The notes beneath the pieces are model-generated. The model did no database searches, was not told where the DNA came from, and was given only the letters and a program-made list of their open reading frames with translations. 64,000 nt of DNA. Origin: Nostocales cyanobacterium HT-58-2 (GTDB lineage: Bacteria; Cyanobacteriota; Cyanobacteriia; Cyanobacteriales; Nostocaceae). Where the stretch lies: assembly GCA_002163975.1 (NCBI GenBank), contig CP019636.1, positions 7,710,942 through 7,774,941 of the forward strand, read 5' to 3'. Numbering within the stretch: position 1 is the stretch's first letter; each line of letters begins with the position of its first letter. This document shows positions 15,787 to 23,925 of the stretch, in pieces. The translations under genes were made by a program, and so were the position numbers.

Positions 15787-16207
15787 TTAGCAGAAAAATA
15801 GATACCACCGATATCCCAAGAAAAGCTAAGATCGCAATTACAAACCTATTTTTATTTACACTACGCGCAAATATTAGACCTATTAACCAACCCACCCAAA
15901 TAGAGCAACTGCGTAACCAGTGAAAGGGTTCACTGCTAACGACTGTATACACTGGCGCTACTAACAACACAGCCAGAATTGGCACCACAGCAGTTAGCCA
16001 CCAAACCTGTCCAGCATAGCGACGCAGGCGGGGGTTAGTGCGAAACTCAGCCCGCTTTGTAAAAGGGTTGGTGTCAGATTTCAATTCTGGATGAATATCG
16101 CGTAGCCAGCGTTCAAAGGTATACGGCTTGAAATAAATCCAGTACAGCAGACGCACACATTCAGCGACGTAATTCCAAAATCCATGAGCTGGGCGTTCTT
16201 TAGTCAT
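15542..16207 (-). CDS. Membrane N-terminal part of the frameshifted ATPase, ending in GVA repeats
   Basis: This 221-residue frame starts MTKERPAHGFW. It has soluble sequence to about 68, then three hydrophobic spans (about 69-90, 97-113 and 120-145), and ends in some 75 residues of GVAF/GVAL/GVAG/GVAV repeats and a stop. At plus-strand 15548-15551 the run is CCCC (gggg on the coding strand). One extra G would make codons GCG GGG GCG GTA and run directly into the ATPase frame at 15539. So this is probably the N-terminus of a single membrane-anchored ATPase of about 790 residues. Sequencing error, true mutation or phase variation all remain possible. It begins 2 bases after the upstream gene's stop. 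Confidence 0.7.
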   Translation of the reverse strand: MTKERPAHGFWNYVAECVRLLYWIYFKPYTFERWLRDIHPELKSDTNPFTKRAEFRTNPRLRRYAGQVWWLTAVVPILAVLLVAPVYTVVSSEPFHWLRSCSIWVGWLIGLIFARSVNKNRFVIAILAFLGISVVSIFLLNVAFGVAFGVAFGVAFGVAFGVAFGVALGVALGVALGVAGGVAGGVAVGVAFGVAGGVAGGVAVGVAVGVAVGVAVGVAGR

Positions 16208-16209
16208 CG

Positions 16210-17316
16210 CTACTTCGTCAAATTCAACAGGTATGCCAAAAATTCCTGTACCTTATCGGGGTTCTGTAAACAGTAAATAACTAAAACCACCATAACTATT
16301 CCCAATACTACAGTTTTGGCATTATTCCAAAACTCTGCCAGCCATAAGCCAAAAGCACCAATACTTGAAAAAATCTTGTGTACCCAACGCCACAGATTCG
16401 ACAACTTCAGAGAAGCATTTCTAGATTTGGGCAAACGGCGCTTTTGTTCTTCAAACCGACTTTTCACCCAATTTTCATCATGTCCTTGCTGACGTGCTTC
16501 ACATACTAAACCCCCTGCTATCTGCAGTAAAAAAGGATGACGCCCGCCTAGTTGTCGAGTTAGGTGCTGTTCATCCATACTCAAAGCGGCTGAAGCAGTG
16601 TTAACAGTGCTAGCAGGTAGACGTGCTAGATCTTTCGCTTCTTCCTCCTTCAGTTCTCCTAACTTCAGCACATGACCTAAATTGAAGAAAGAAGAAGTCA
16701 ACTGATGCTGTTTACGATAAAAATCCAGTTCTTTCGTTGTCCCTACCACTAGCATCAACATATTGTTATCCATTAAAGAGCGCAGATTGTTATAAAACCC
16801 ATCATCAAATTCGCTCTTGTTGTCGAACAACATCTTAAAATCATCCAAGCACAGTACTGGCAAAACTCCCTGCGTTTTCCACTCTCCCATCGCCGCCGAA
16901 AATGCCAAGCGGTTCAGGGGTGTCACTCTTAAAGAGTCACTTAAAGCTGGGTTTGTCGCCACACGCGGGAAACTGAGTAACTTTTGTGCGATCGCCTGAT
17001 AAAAATCCGTCTCACGATGACACTGCACATTTTGGAGTGAGAGGTAAATCACGACATAGCGGCTGGAATCTGCGACTCGCTGCTCCCATGTCTGGAAGAA
17101 GTGATACAGTAACGAAGATTTGCCAATGCGCTTGTCACCAACAACATTAACACTTGTTGGCTGTACACCACTCATCCGAGATGCGATCGCTTGTAATTCA
17201 TCTTTACGACCCACAAACAGCCTAGGGTCTTCAATCATTCCTGCAGCCACAAAGGGGTTAGAAGGAAGTGAGCCGGATGTCATGTCAAGGATTATGCCAG
17301 TTTTGGCACTGTACAT
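16210..17316 (-). CDS. AAA/STAND-like ATPase with C-terminal membrane anchor
   Basis: This 368-residue P-loop protein opens with NPFVAAGMIEDPRLFVGRKDEL, the usual lead-in of AAA_16/ORC-like STAND ATPases (split here as residues 20-41). It has Walker A GDKRIGKSS (60-68), Walker B LPVLCLDDF (about 152-160), and a helical lid region with LGGRHPFLLQIAGGLV. The end is a single hydrophobic helix (about 334-351, KTVVLGIVMVVLVIYCL) and a short tail. The ATG at 17316 is used. An ATG at codon 12 is an alternative. It is the first gene of a two-gene unit with the GVA-repeat ATPase. Its function is unknown. Related ATPases occur in signalling and conflict systems. Confidence 0.75.
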   Translation of the reverse strand: MYSAKTGIILDMTSGSLPSNPFVAAGMIEDPRLFVGRKDELQAIASRMSGVQPTSVNVVGDKRIGKSSLLYHFFQTWEQRVADSSRYVVIYLSLQNVQCHRETDFYQAIAQKLLSFPRVATNPALSDSLRVTPLNRLAFSAAMGEWKTQGVLPVLCLDDFKMLFDNKSEFDDGFYNNLRSLMDNNMLMLVVGTTKELDFYRKQHQLTSSFFNLGHVLKLGELKEEEAKDLARLPASTVNTASAALSMDEQHLTRQLGGRHPFLLQIAGGLVCEARQQGHDENWVKSRFEEQKRRLPKSRNASLKLSNLWRWVHKIFSSIGAFGLWLAEFWNNAKTVVLGIVMVVLVIYCLQNPDKVQEFLAYLLNLTK

Positions 17317-17572
17317 GGAGTGAATTACTTAAAAGAATAGCACCAGTCCAACAATGGCTTTGGGATTTGAGTCACTATGATGGGGTGACTTTGAAAGTAT
17401 AGATTTTTTCGGCACTGACAAAAGCCTAATGCTTGAAAATAATAACCAAAATACTATGCAGCATTGAAACTAAAAACGAAAAGATATGCTAACACGAGTT
17501 TAGCGTTACCACATCAAGGATAAAATTAGGAAAAAGTACTTACTAGAATGCTAAGAGGAGTGAGCATTTAAC

Positions 17573-17884
17573 ATGAGTAAGCATATTAGTTCCGTTGCGG
17601 TTTCCCTAGTTGTTGGCATGGCACTTGCCATACCTGTTACTAGCAGTTTTCCATCAGTAGTTCAAGCACAAACCCCGAAACCCACAACTACAGCCACCAC
17701 GAAACCCACAACTACAGCCACCCCGAAACCCACAACTACAGCCACCACGAAACCTACAACTACAGCCACCCCGAAACCTACAACTACAGCCACCCCGAAA
17801 CCTACAACTACAGCCACCCCGAAACCTACAACTACAAGTAAACCCTACGGTTCACCTACACCTACGCCTAAAGGCAAACCATAG
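17573..17884 (+). CDS. Secreted Thr/Pro/Lys-repeat protein
   Basis: This 103-residue protein has a clear Sec signal peptide (residues 1-32, ending VVQA before Gln). About seven copies of an octapeptide close to KPTTTATP follow, encoded by a 24-bp DNA repeat, then a short GSPTPTPKGKP tail. Extended Pro/Thr sequences of this type form flexible stalks or wall-spanning linkers. There is no other domain, so the function is unknown. An aggag lies upstream of the ATG, with a long spacing of 13 bases. Copy number may vary between strains because the repeat is nearly perfect. Confidence 0.65.
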   Translation: MSKHISSVAVSLVVGMALAIPVTSSFPSVVQAQTPKPTTTATTKPTTTATPKPTTTATTKPTTTATPKPTTTATPKPTTTATPKPTTTSKPYGSPTPTPKGKP

Positions 17885-17923
17885 AACAAAAAGTAAATGT
17901 AGGAATAGTTACAAGTGACAATC

Positions 17924-17946
17924 GGCGATCGCAAAGCGCGATCGCC
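17924..17946. repeat. Hairpin formed by two HIP1 sites
   Basis: Two GCGATCGC octamers, each extended to 9 bp (ggcgatcgc and gcgatcgcc), lie head to head with a 5-nt loop. HIP1 is the highly iterated palindrome of cyanobacteria. Here it may end the upstream transcript. Confidence 0.7.
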
Positions 17947-18060
17947 AAGCTTCCAAATATTCCTCTCTAGATGCAACTTTTATTTTTGGCTTATGCCCAT
18001 CCGCTTTAACCAGACTTGACACAACACAGGATACTGCTGTTTTGGTTGAGACGAAACAAT

Positions 18061-18210
18061 ATGTCTAAAGTTTGCAAGTTTTGAGCCGCCTTTGGCATAT
18101 CTGCATTGTGTTCAGTATGTCTTCATCAAGCACCTGTCTCTGCTAATCCTTTTGATGCCATCAACAGAACAATTCATACTATCAATAACAAGCAAAGAAG
18201 AAAAATAATA
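18061..18210 (+). pseudogene. Broken gene for a small secreted protein
   Basis: An ATG at 18061 opens a frame that stops after seven codons (TGA at 18082) and then, in the same frame, reads a good signal peptide (AAFGISALCSVCLHQAPVSA). It continues with NPFDAINRTIHTINN. This looks like a secreted Asn/Thr-rich small protein. After about 18210 the frame runs into a repeat element, so both ends are damaged. An alternative is a non-canonical start inside, near 18106. Confidence 0.5.
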
Positions 18211-18332
18211 CCAAATAAAAAATGTTTACGACAGATAACCCCACCCGCCCTATCGGGCACCCTCCCCTTACTAAGGGGAGGGTTGGGGAGGGGTTCAACT
18301 AATGTGTTGCATTCTTTTTTCAAATTGGTATA
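18207..18332. repeat. Small palindromic element with ataccaa/ttggtat ends
   Basis: The ends ataccaaat and aattggtat are inverted. The core holds a hairpin cctccccttactaaggggag followed by ggttggggaggggttc. It is typical of short non-coding mobile repeats and interrupts the damaged gene to its left. Confidence 0.6.
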
Positions 18333-18349
18333 ACAAAAGATGAACGACA

Positions 18350-18373
18350 AAGCCCCCAGTCACATGGGGGCTT
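18350..18373 (-). terminator. Hairpin ending the mop gene transcript
   Basis: The arms aagccccca and tgggggctt, with a 6-nt loop, lie about 56 bases past the stop of the minus-strand gene. On that strand it is followed by a T-rich stretch (tttgtcgttc). It probably works as a terminator. Confidence 0.55.
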
Positions 18374-18428
18374 CAAAGCTTTATCTTATAGATTTTAGGT
18401 CATTGAGAACTCTCTCAAAGAGTATTTC

Positions 18429-18638
18429 TTAATCAACAGCAACCATCACATCTGAAGATTTAATAATGGCATATGCCTGCTTGCCTTCTTTTAGTTGAAG
18501 CTTTTCTGCTGATGATTTAGTTATAATTGCGGTCACTTCAACTCCAGGCGCCACTTCCAATACAATCTCATTGTTAACAGAACCTTCCACAACTTTTTTC
18601 ACGGTAGCCTTGAGAGCATTACGAGCACTTACTTGCAT
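18429..18638 (-). CDS. Mop-type molybdate-binding (TOBE) protein
   Basis: This 69-residue single TOBE/Mop domain begins MQVSARNALKATVKKV and carries the usual VNNEIVLEV and LKEGKQAYAIIKSSDVMVAVD segments. Molbindins of this size assemble as hexamers and store or buffer molybdate or tungstate in the cytoplasm. The frame is open to 18689, but the ATG at 18638 has aggga upstream and gives the standard family length. It lies about 1 kb from the molybdate transporter genes modBC and modA and on the same strand, so the group forms a molybdenum-handling region. Molybdate is needed for nitrate reductase and, in diazotrophs, nitrogenase. Confidence 0.85.
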   Translation of the reverse strand: MQVSARNALKATVKKVVEGSVNNEIVLEVAPGVEVTAIITKSSAEKLQLKEGKQAYAIIKSSDVMVAVD

Positions 18639-18757
18639 TTTCGATTGTTCCCTGTATCCTTTCGACCCATTTATAGTATCAAGTATCATCTATTTATGGT
18701 TAACATCCTACTCTCGGTCTTGCCATTTTTAAGTTTCTCTTAACGTAAAAGCTGCTA

Positions 18758-18889
18758 TTGCTCGGTTTTACACATGATGAACTCGGCTCTGAAAAGCTTG
18801 CACAGGTGTCTTCTTACCTTGTCACAATGCAAACAATGGGTATCGCCACAAGTGAAATCAAACAAAAAGTACAACCAGCGAGTCATTGA
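18758..18889 (+). CDS. Possible small protein or gene remnant, 43 residues
   Basis: A frame starting with TTG at 18758 reads LGFTHDELGSEKLAQVSSYL, then VTMQTMGIATSEIKQKVQPASH and a stop. It is polar and amphipathic and looks protein-like rather than random, but it has no ATG and an in-frame stop lies just upstream. It could be the surviving end of a lost gene or a small gene with a weak start. I do not recognise the family. Confidence 0.3.
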   Translation: MLGFTHDELGSEKLAQVSSYLVTMQTMGIATSEIKQKVQPASH

Positions 18890-19256
18890 CAAGTTGTACA
18901 AGTTATCATATCAAGTACGACTTATGAACTTATGCTAAAAACCTTCTAGCTGTAGCACGTTTATATATTGTTCCCATACTGGCGATCGCCATAAAAACAC
19001 CGATGCAGTTAAAAATACGTATACTGCTATTATCAAGCAATAGATTCATAAACCTATAATTTTAGACATCACTCGAAGCTTTTTATTAATTTATTTTATT
19101 TATCTGAATTGCGATATACTCCCTAAGAATTGCAGCTCTTCAAGTATTCCTTAAGGCTATTTAGAATTAATTCGGATGACAGATTGGATATCAAGACTTG
19201 AATTGATAATCTGTAATTGTCAAAGAAAAGCGTCTATAAAATCAAAAATCAGAACA

Positions 19257-19529
19257 ATGAACATTCTTGCTTGGATTATCTTAGGTCTTTTAGCTGGTGC
19301 TATCGCTAAAGCTATCTACCCCGGTCATCAAGGCGGCGGAATTTTAGGAACCATCTTGTTAGGAATTATCGGTGCTTTTGTAGGTGGTAGTTTGGGCTTA
19401 TACTTTAGTACGGGAACTTTCACGCTGGCAGCTCCTGCTCTTAGTATACCCGGTGTTATAGTAGCAGTTGTTGGTGCACTTGTAGCTGTTTTCGTATGGA
19501 ACCTACTAACCCGTCGCAGTGCTGTGTAA
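19257..19529 (+). CDS. GlsB/YeaQ/YmgE-family membrane protein
   Basis: This 90-residue protein has three hydrophobic helices with the glycine pattern of the transglycosylase-associated (GlsB/YeaQ/YmgE) family: MNILAWIILGLLAGAIAKAI, GGILGTILLGIIGAFVGG and VVGALVAVFVWNLL. The PGHQGGG turn between helices 1 and 2 is a family hallmark. These small membrane proteins are linked to general stress but have no known enzyme activity. The frame is open upstream to 19176, but the ATG at 19257 starts the conserved domain and is used. A terminator follows. Confidence 0.85.
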   Translation: MNILAWIILGLLAGAIAKAIYPGHQGGGILGTILLGIIGAFVGGSLGLYFSTGTFTLAAPALSIPGVIVAVVGALVAVFVWNLLTRRSAV

Positions 19530-19560
19530 GCAATTCAGTTATCATCAATCTATACTAAAC

Positions 19561-19594
19561 ATCAGGGAACTACTTAACTATATATCTCCCTGAT
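19561..19594 (+). terminator. Hairpin after the GlsB-like gene
   Basis: The arms atcaggga and tccctgat (8 bp) with an 18-nt loop are followed by ttattc. This is a plausible weak intrinsic terminator 31 bases after the stop. Confidence 0.5.
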
Positions 19595-19618
19595 TTATTC
19601 GTCATCTTTATGCTTAAA

Positions 19619-19650
19619 ATAGCGCTTCCCTAAGTCTAGAGAAGCGCTAT
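19619..19650. terminator. Strong hairpin with T tract between converging genes
   Basis: A perfect 10-bp stem, atagcgcttc with gaagcgctat, and a 12-nt loop are followed by tgtttta on the + strand, with aaaat on the other side. It can serve the + strand gene and the minus-strand modBC gene. Confidence 0.7.
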
Positions 19651-19706
19651 TGTTTTATATTTTTATATTTTTTTATTTTATAAACTTGTTTTGATTTATC
19701 CAACTT

Positions 19707-21581
19707 TTACTGCATTAAAATCAGCCGTAATGGATCTAAATGCACATACCAAGGCATCGGTTGGTCTTTCAGATTTGCCCATTTCTCTTTGAATACCTCT
19801 GCTTGCAAGTGGTAATCATTAGGATTGCTAGAGGGATGATGTAGTTTGAGAAACAGCGTCATTCGGTGTGGTGTTTCACTCGTTCTTACTAGCCAGCACT
19901 CAAAGGTATTTTCCTGATGAGGGTCGTTGCTAATCATGAGGTGATGGGCACGAATTCCCACATTGGATAAAGTGTTTGGCATGGGTTCCATGACACGGAG
20001 GGTACAATCCCAATCAATTGCCTTTACTTGCTGCGATGTCACAGCAACAGCACGTGAGAAGTTTTTGCATCCTGTCAATTGGGCAACACTAACGGTGGCG
20101 GGATGTTCAAAAATTTCATATTTGGTGCCGTAGTGAACTGCTTTTCCTTTCTCCAGAACTAGCAAATTCGGACAAACTCGATAAGCCTCCTCCATATTAT
20201 GGGTCACAAATAGAGTCACACCTTCGTAATTGGCTAATGTTCCTACCATTTGCTGTTCCAGCTGGCTTCGCAGGTGAGTGTCCAGTGCAGAAAATGGCTC
20301 ATCCAACAGCAGTGCTTCTGGTTGACTTGCTAAGGCTCTTGCCAATGCCACTCGTTGCTGCTGACCACCGGAGAGTTGATGTGGATAGCGTTCTGCTAAT
20401 CCTTCCAACTGCACTGTTGTAAGTTGGGTTTTTAAAAGTTGTCGAATCGCTGTGTTAGAAAGTCCTTTTGGTAAGCCAAACAGAATGTTCTGCGCTACAG
20501 TCATGTGCGGGAAAAGAGCATAATTCTGCACTAAAAAACCAATACGGCGATCGCGCGGTGGCAAATTAATCCCTTGTTGAGAGTCAAACAACACGCGTCC
20601 ATTCAGCACAATGCGACCGGAGGTTGGAGTTTCTATCCCAGCAATGCAACGTAGAATCATGCTCTTACCAGCCCCAGACCCTCCCAACAATCCCAAGGGC
20701 TGCGCATCAGCACTGAAAGATACTTTCAAGTGAAAACCTGGAAGCTGTTTTTCGATATCAACAAACAATCCTGAATCTGAGGAATGATAGGTAGGTCGCC
20801 CGAGAAATGGAACAGTATTTTCTCCCCCTGCATCCCTTGCTCCTCCTGCATCCCCTGCTCCCCCTGCATCCCCTGCATCCCCTGCTCTTCCTTGTCCTCT
20901 CCTCTTATCCTGCTTTTCCTGCCAATAATTCACAGCAATAATCCCAGATAGAGAAATAGCTATGATGGCGACAGCCCAAAACCAAGCTTCGTTCATTGCT
21001 CCGCCTTCCACAGCAAAATAAATTGCCATTGGAATGGTCTGAGTTTGCCCTGGAATATTTCCTGCTAACATCAGTGTGGCACCGAATTCACCCAGAGCAC
21101 GGGCAAAAGCCAAGATTGTTGCTGCTAAAATTCCTGGCACTGCGAGTGGTAAACTAATTCGCCAAAATATTGTTGATTCTTTTGCACCAAGCGTTCTGGC
21201 AACTCGTAGAAGATTACTATCTATTTGCTCAAAAGCTCCCAAGGCAGTTTTATACATTAATGGGAAGGCGACTACAGTGGCAGCGATCGCCGCGCCGTAC
21301 CAGGTAAAAACGACACTCAAACCCAGAGGTTCCATAAGTTTCCCAAGAGGACCGTTTTTGCCAAACAAGATTAGCAACAAAAAGCCGACGACTGTAGGTG
21401 GTAAAATCAGAGGGGCGACAAAGATTCCCTCAATCAAAGATTTCCCTTTCCCTCGATACCCCAGCATCCAATAAGCAGCAGCAATACCAAAGAAGAAGGT
21501 AATAAACGTCGCAAGTAAGGAGGTTTTCAGGGATATCCACAAAGGGGAAAGATCAAGGGGCATAAGTGATTCAAAATTCAA
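19707..21581 (-). CDS. modB-modC: Fused molybdate ABC transporter permease and ATPase (ModBC)
   Basis: This 624-residue fusion imports molybdate. Residues 1-225 are the ModB permease: five or so spans, with VARTLGAKESTIFWRISLPLAVPG as the coupling region (about 127-150). A low-complexity Gly/Ala/Asp linker follows (about 228-255, repeats of GDAGGA). The ModC ATPase then has Walker A GGSGAGKSM, signature LSGGQQQRVALARALA, Walker B ALLLDEPFSALD and an H-loop THNMEEAY. The C-terminus replaces the usual TOBE domain with a less typical segment. Cyanobacteria often carry this fusion. ModA is encoded about 225 bases upstream on the same strand. The repetitive linker DNA may vary in length. Confidence 0.92.
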   Translation of the reverse strand: MNFESLMPLDLSPLWISLKTSLLATFITFFFGIAAAYWMLGYRGKGKSLIEGIFVAPLILPPTVVGFLLLILFGKNGPLGKLMEPLGLSVVFTWYGAAIAATVVAFPLMYKTALGAFEQIDSNLLRVARTLGAKESTIFWRISLPLAVPGILAATILAFARALGEFGATLMLAGNIPGQTQTIPMAIYFAVEGGAMNEAWFWAVAIIAISLSGIIAVNYWQEKQDKRRGQGRAGDAGDAGGAGDAGGARDAGGENTVPFLGRPTYHSSDSGLFVDIEKQLPGFHLKVSFSADAQPLGLLGGSGAGKSMILRCIAGIETPTSGRIVLNGRVLFDSQQGINLPPRDRRIGFLVQNYALFPHMTVAQNILFGLPKGLSNTAIRQLLKTQLTTVQLEGLAERYPHQLSGGQQQRVALARALASQPEALLLDEPFSALDTHLRSQLEQQMVGTLANYEGVTLFVTHNMEEAYRVCPNLLVLEKGKAVHYGTKYEIFEHPATVSVAQLTGCKNFSRAVAVTSQQVKAIDWDCTLRVMEPMPNTLSNVGIRAHHLMISNDPHQENTFECWLVRTSETPHRMTLFLKLHHPSSNPNDYHLQAEVFKEKWANLKDQPMPWYVHLDPLRLILMQ

Positions 21582-21807
21582 AAAGTAACTCTCATGGAGA
21601 AGAATCAGGATTTGTGTCTTGCTCTTCCTTAGAATCTTGGGTTCTCAGAAATTCTCTAAGCACCAACTTAATCATAAAAAAGTTGGTAATTAATGACTAC
21701 ACAAATCTATACAGTTTTGGGGAGTAGGGAATGGGCAGTCAAAATTCCCAATCTCCACTCCTCACTTACCACGATTTCGCTAAATACAAAGTTAAATTTG
21801 TAACAGC

Positions 21808-22632
21808 TTAACGGCTTGGCGCTGGTGCTTTTGATACTTGCACTATAAATCCATATTTCTTCAGGACAGTCTTAGCTGGCTCACTAGATAAAAACTGGAC
21901 AAACTCTTTAGCAGCATCAACATTTTTACTGCTTTTGAGTACCGCCATTGGGTAGACAATTGGGGAGTGAGACTTGTCGTCAGCAACAACAACAACTTTC
22001 ACCTTATCCGAGATTTTGGCATCAGTCGCATAAACTAGACCAGCATCGGCATTACCACTTTCCACAGAGGCTAGCACTTGACGCACGTTGTTGGCATAAA
22101 CGAGTTTGGGCTTGACTGTCTGCAAAAGGTTTAATTTCTGAAGAACTTGCTCGCCATATTGACCTGCAGGGACACTCCTGGGTTCGCCTATGGCAATTTT
22201 CTTGACCTTGGCGTCTGCCAAAGTGTTGAAGCTGGTGACGCCTGTAGAATTACTAGGCACAACCAAAACTAAACTGTTATTTGCCAAGTTGGTACGGGTA
22301 CCAGAAACTAACAACCCCTTTTGTTCGAGAGCATCCATTTGCTTCTTTCCAGCAGAAATAAAGATATCTGCTGGTGCACCTTGCTCAATCTGTTGCTGCA
22401 AAGCACCAGAAGCACCAAAGTTATAGCTCAGGTTGACATTCGGTTTACTTTGTTGATAAACAGTCTTAATTTCTTCCAACCCATCTTTAAGGCTGGCGGC
22501 TGCAGACACGAGTAGGTTTGTTGTGTTAGGCTGTGCTGTCACAATAGATGAGTCAAACAATTGCAAGCCAACTGCTAATAGCGAGCTAGCAACTGCTATG
22601 CCTATAAAGGCAAAAAATTGTCTTCTTTTCAT
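21808..22632 (-). CDS. modA: Molybdate-binding periplasmic protein
   Basis: This 274-residue binding protein has a leader KRRQFFAF with a twin-arginine-like start and a hydrophobic stretch to about residue 35. The mature part has VSAAASLKDGLEEI at its start, NFGASGALQQQIEQGAPADIF in the cleft, VLASVESGNADAGLVYATDA, and PIVYPMAVLK. These are ModA hallmarks. It captures molybdate or tungstate for ModBC. The frame runs to a TTG at 22650, but the ATG at 22632 is preferred, with ggag about 12 bases upstream. A perfect 8-bp dyad lies 75 bases upstream and may be the operator of the mod genes. Confidence 0.92.
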   Translation of the reverse strand: MKRRQFFAFIGIAVASSLLAVGLQLFDSSIVTAQPNTTNLLVSAAASLKDGLEEIKTVYQQSKPNVNLSYNFGASGALQQQIEQGAPADIFISAGKKQMDALEQKGLLVSGTRTNLANNSLVLVVPSNSTGVTSFNTLADAKVKKIAIGEPRSVPAGQYGEQVLQKLNLLQTVKPKLVYANNVRQVLASVESGNADAGLVYATDAKISDKVKVVVVADDKSHSPIVYPMAVLKSSKNVDAAKEFVQFLSSEPAKTVLKKYGFIVQVSKAPAPSR

Positions 22633-22706
22633 AGGAGAACTGCACTCCAAAGATTCTCTGGCAATGAAATTGCGGTTGGTAGCATCGTACCAAGATAAGC
22701 GTTAAA

Positions 22707-22725
22707 TTACCAATAATATTGGTAA
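22707..22725. promoter_or_regulatory. Perfect palindrome upstream of modA, candidate operator
   Basis: The arms ttaccaat and attggtaa (8 bp each) flank a 3-nt spacer, about 75 bases before the modA start. It does not look like the known ModE box and no modE gene is visible. Repressor binding is inferred only. Confidence 0.45.
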
Positions 22726-22876
22726 AAATCTGTACAAAGAAAGAACAAAGATAGATGACAATTTCAAATCTCACAGGAGAAGTGCAGAATCTTGGAGGAG
22801 TTCAAGGGAGATGTCTAGGTGTATCAAAACTGAGATTCTCAAAGAACTGATAAGGCAATACGATTCAGTTAACAGT

Positions 22877-22923
22877 CACCCTGAAGGGTGCGGCTACACT
22901 TATGGAGCCTGTCTTTGCAGGCT
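22877..22923. repeat. Pair of short hairpins of a dispersed repeat type
   Basis: caccctgaagggtg (22877-22890) and agcctgtctttgcaggct (22906-22923) lie together between modA and the acyltransferase gene. Similar pieces are common in cyanobacterial spacers. Confidence 0.55.
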
Positions 22924-23010
22924 TGCTTTAGATCTGTAGGCTTAAAGGAAAATGCTTATAGGCGACGCAGAAGAATTTATTCTTTAGCTGATGAGCAGCA
23001 TAATTCGCTG

Positions 23011-23703
23011 TTAGTCTTTTGAACTCACTGCTTCCTTTTTCCGGCTTTTAATGACTTTAGCAGGTACGCCTACAGCGATTGAAAATGGAGGAATATCTTT
23101 AGTCACAACTCCTCCTGCACCAATGACACTACCTTTACCAATAGTCACACCATCTAATACAGTCACCGCATGCCCTATCCAACAGTCATCTTCAATCACA
23201 ATTCCCTGACGCGTCACTCCCTGATCTTCAATATCCAGCATCGGGTTATCAAAAATGTGATTGTTAGCAAATATACCTACGTGTGCTGCAATCAGACAAC
23301 GTCTGCCTATTTTAATATTGCCAGGACCTGCTAAACAAACATAGGGACCAATGTAAGTACCTTCATCAATATAGACACAGGTGTCTTTCATTGCCCGAAT
23401 ATCAACACCATGTTCAAGAGTTACTTTATTTCCAAGATAAACTCTATTGTTTATATGTCCTGTTGCGTTTATACTAACACCTTTTAGAATATCTACTCCA
23501 TTTCCAATTTCAATACACAAAGTATTTATAAATTTCACACTCTCTTCAATATAAACTGAACGACCAATACGAGCAAAAATAGTACGGTATAGAGTATTTC
23601 GTAAGTTACCCCCTACAGCCCGCGTGGGGATATTACCTAACAAATGAGTTAATAAACTTTCTTGTAAACGCTTCCACCGAAAAAAATTTTTTTTGGTATT
23701 CAT
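23011..23703 (-). CDS. Hexapeptide-repeat acyltransferase, copy 2 of a tandem pair
   Basis: This 230-residue left-handed beta-helix acyltransferase is of the maltose/galactoside O-acetyltransferase or WcaF kind. The repeats run from about residue 60 to the end. They include YIGPYVCLAGPGNIKIGRRC, the catalytic-type His in IFANNH, and the family end IEDDCWIGHAVTVLDGVTIG then GAGGVVTKDIPPFSIAVGVP and AKVIKSRKK. It transfers an acetyl or similar group from acyl-CoA to a sugar. The ATG at 23703 is chosen over a longer frame to 23739. Its neighbour upstream at 23926 is a close paralogue, so this is a tandem duplication. Confidence 0.85.
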   Translation of the reverse strand: MNTKKNFFRWKRLQESLLTHLLGNIPTRAVGGNLRNTLYRTIFARIGRSVYIEESVKFINTLCIEIGNGVDILKGVSINATGHINNRVYLGNKVTLEHGVDIRAMKDTCVYIDEGTYIGPYVCLAGPGNIKIGRRCLIAAHVGIFANNHIFDNPMLDIEDQGVTRQGIVIEDDCWIGHAVTVLDGVTIGKGSVIGAGGVVTKDIPPFSIAVGVPAKVIKSRKKEAVSSKD

Positions 23704-23925
23704 TGTGAAATTACACTTGATAATATAAAGATTTACCACAAATAATTCTCACGAGAAATCACATATTAAATTAATTTAATTACAAACTGACTGCATACTA
23801 TTGAGAGGGGAGAATGAGGAAGTGGTGTACGATACCACCAATCCTCAAGTGTGTGCTCGTAAAACAGGTTATCAGGCTTATAGGCTTTGCGTTTACACAA
23901 AGTCTGAAACAACCACTCCTATTTC

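Noticed and set aside
15542..16207. Independent complete membrane protein ending in GVA repeats
   Set aside because: The stop falls inside a continuing repeat, and a one-base change joins it to the ATPase frame, so it is more likely the front of one gene.
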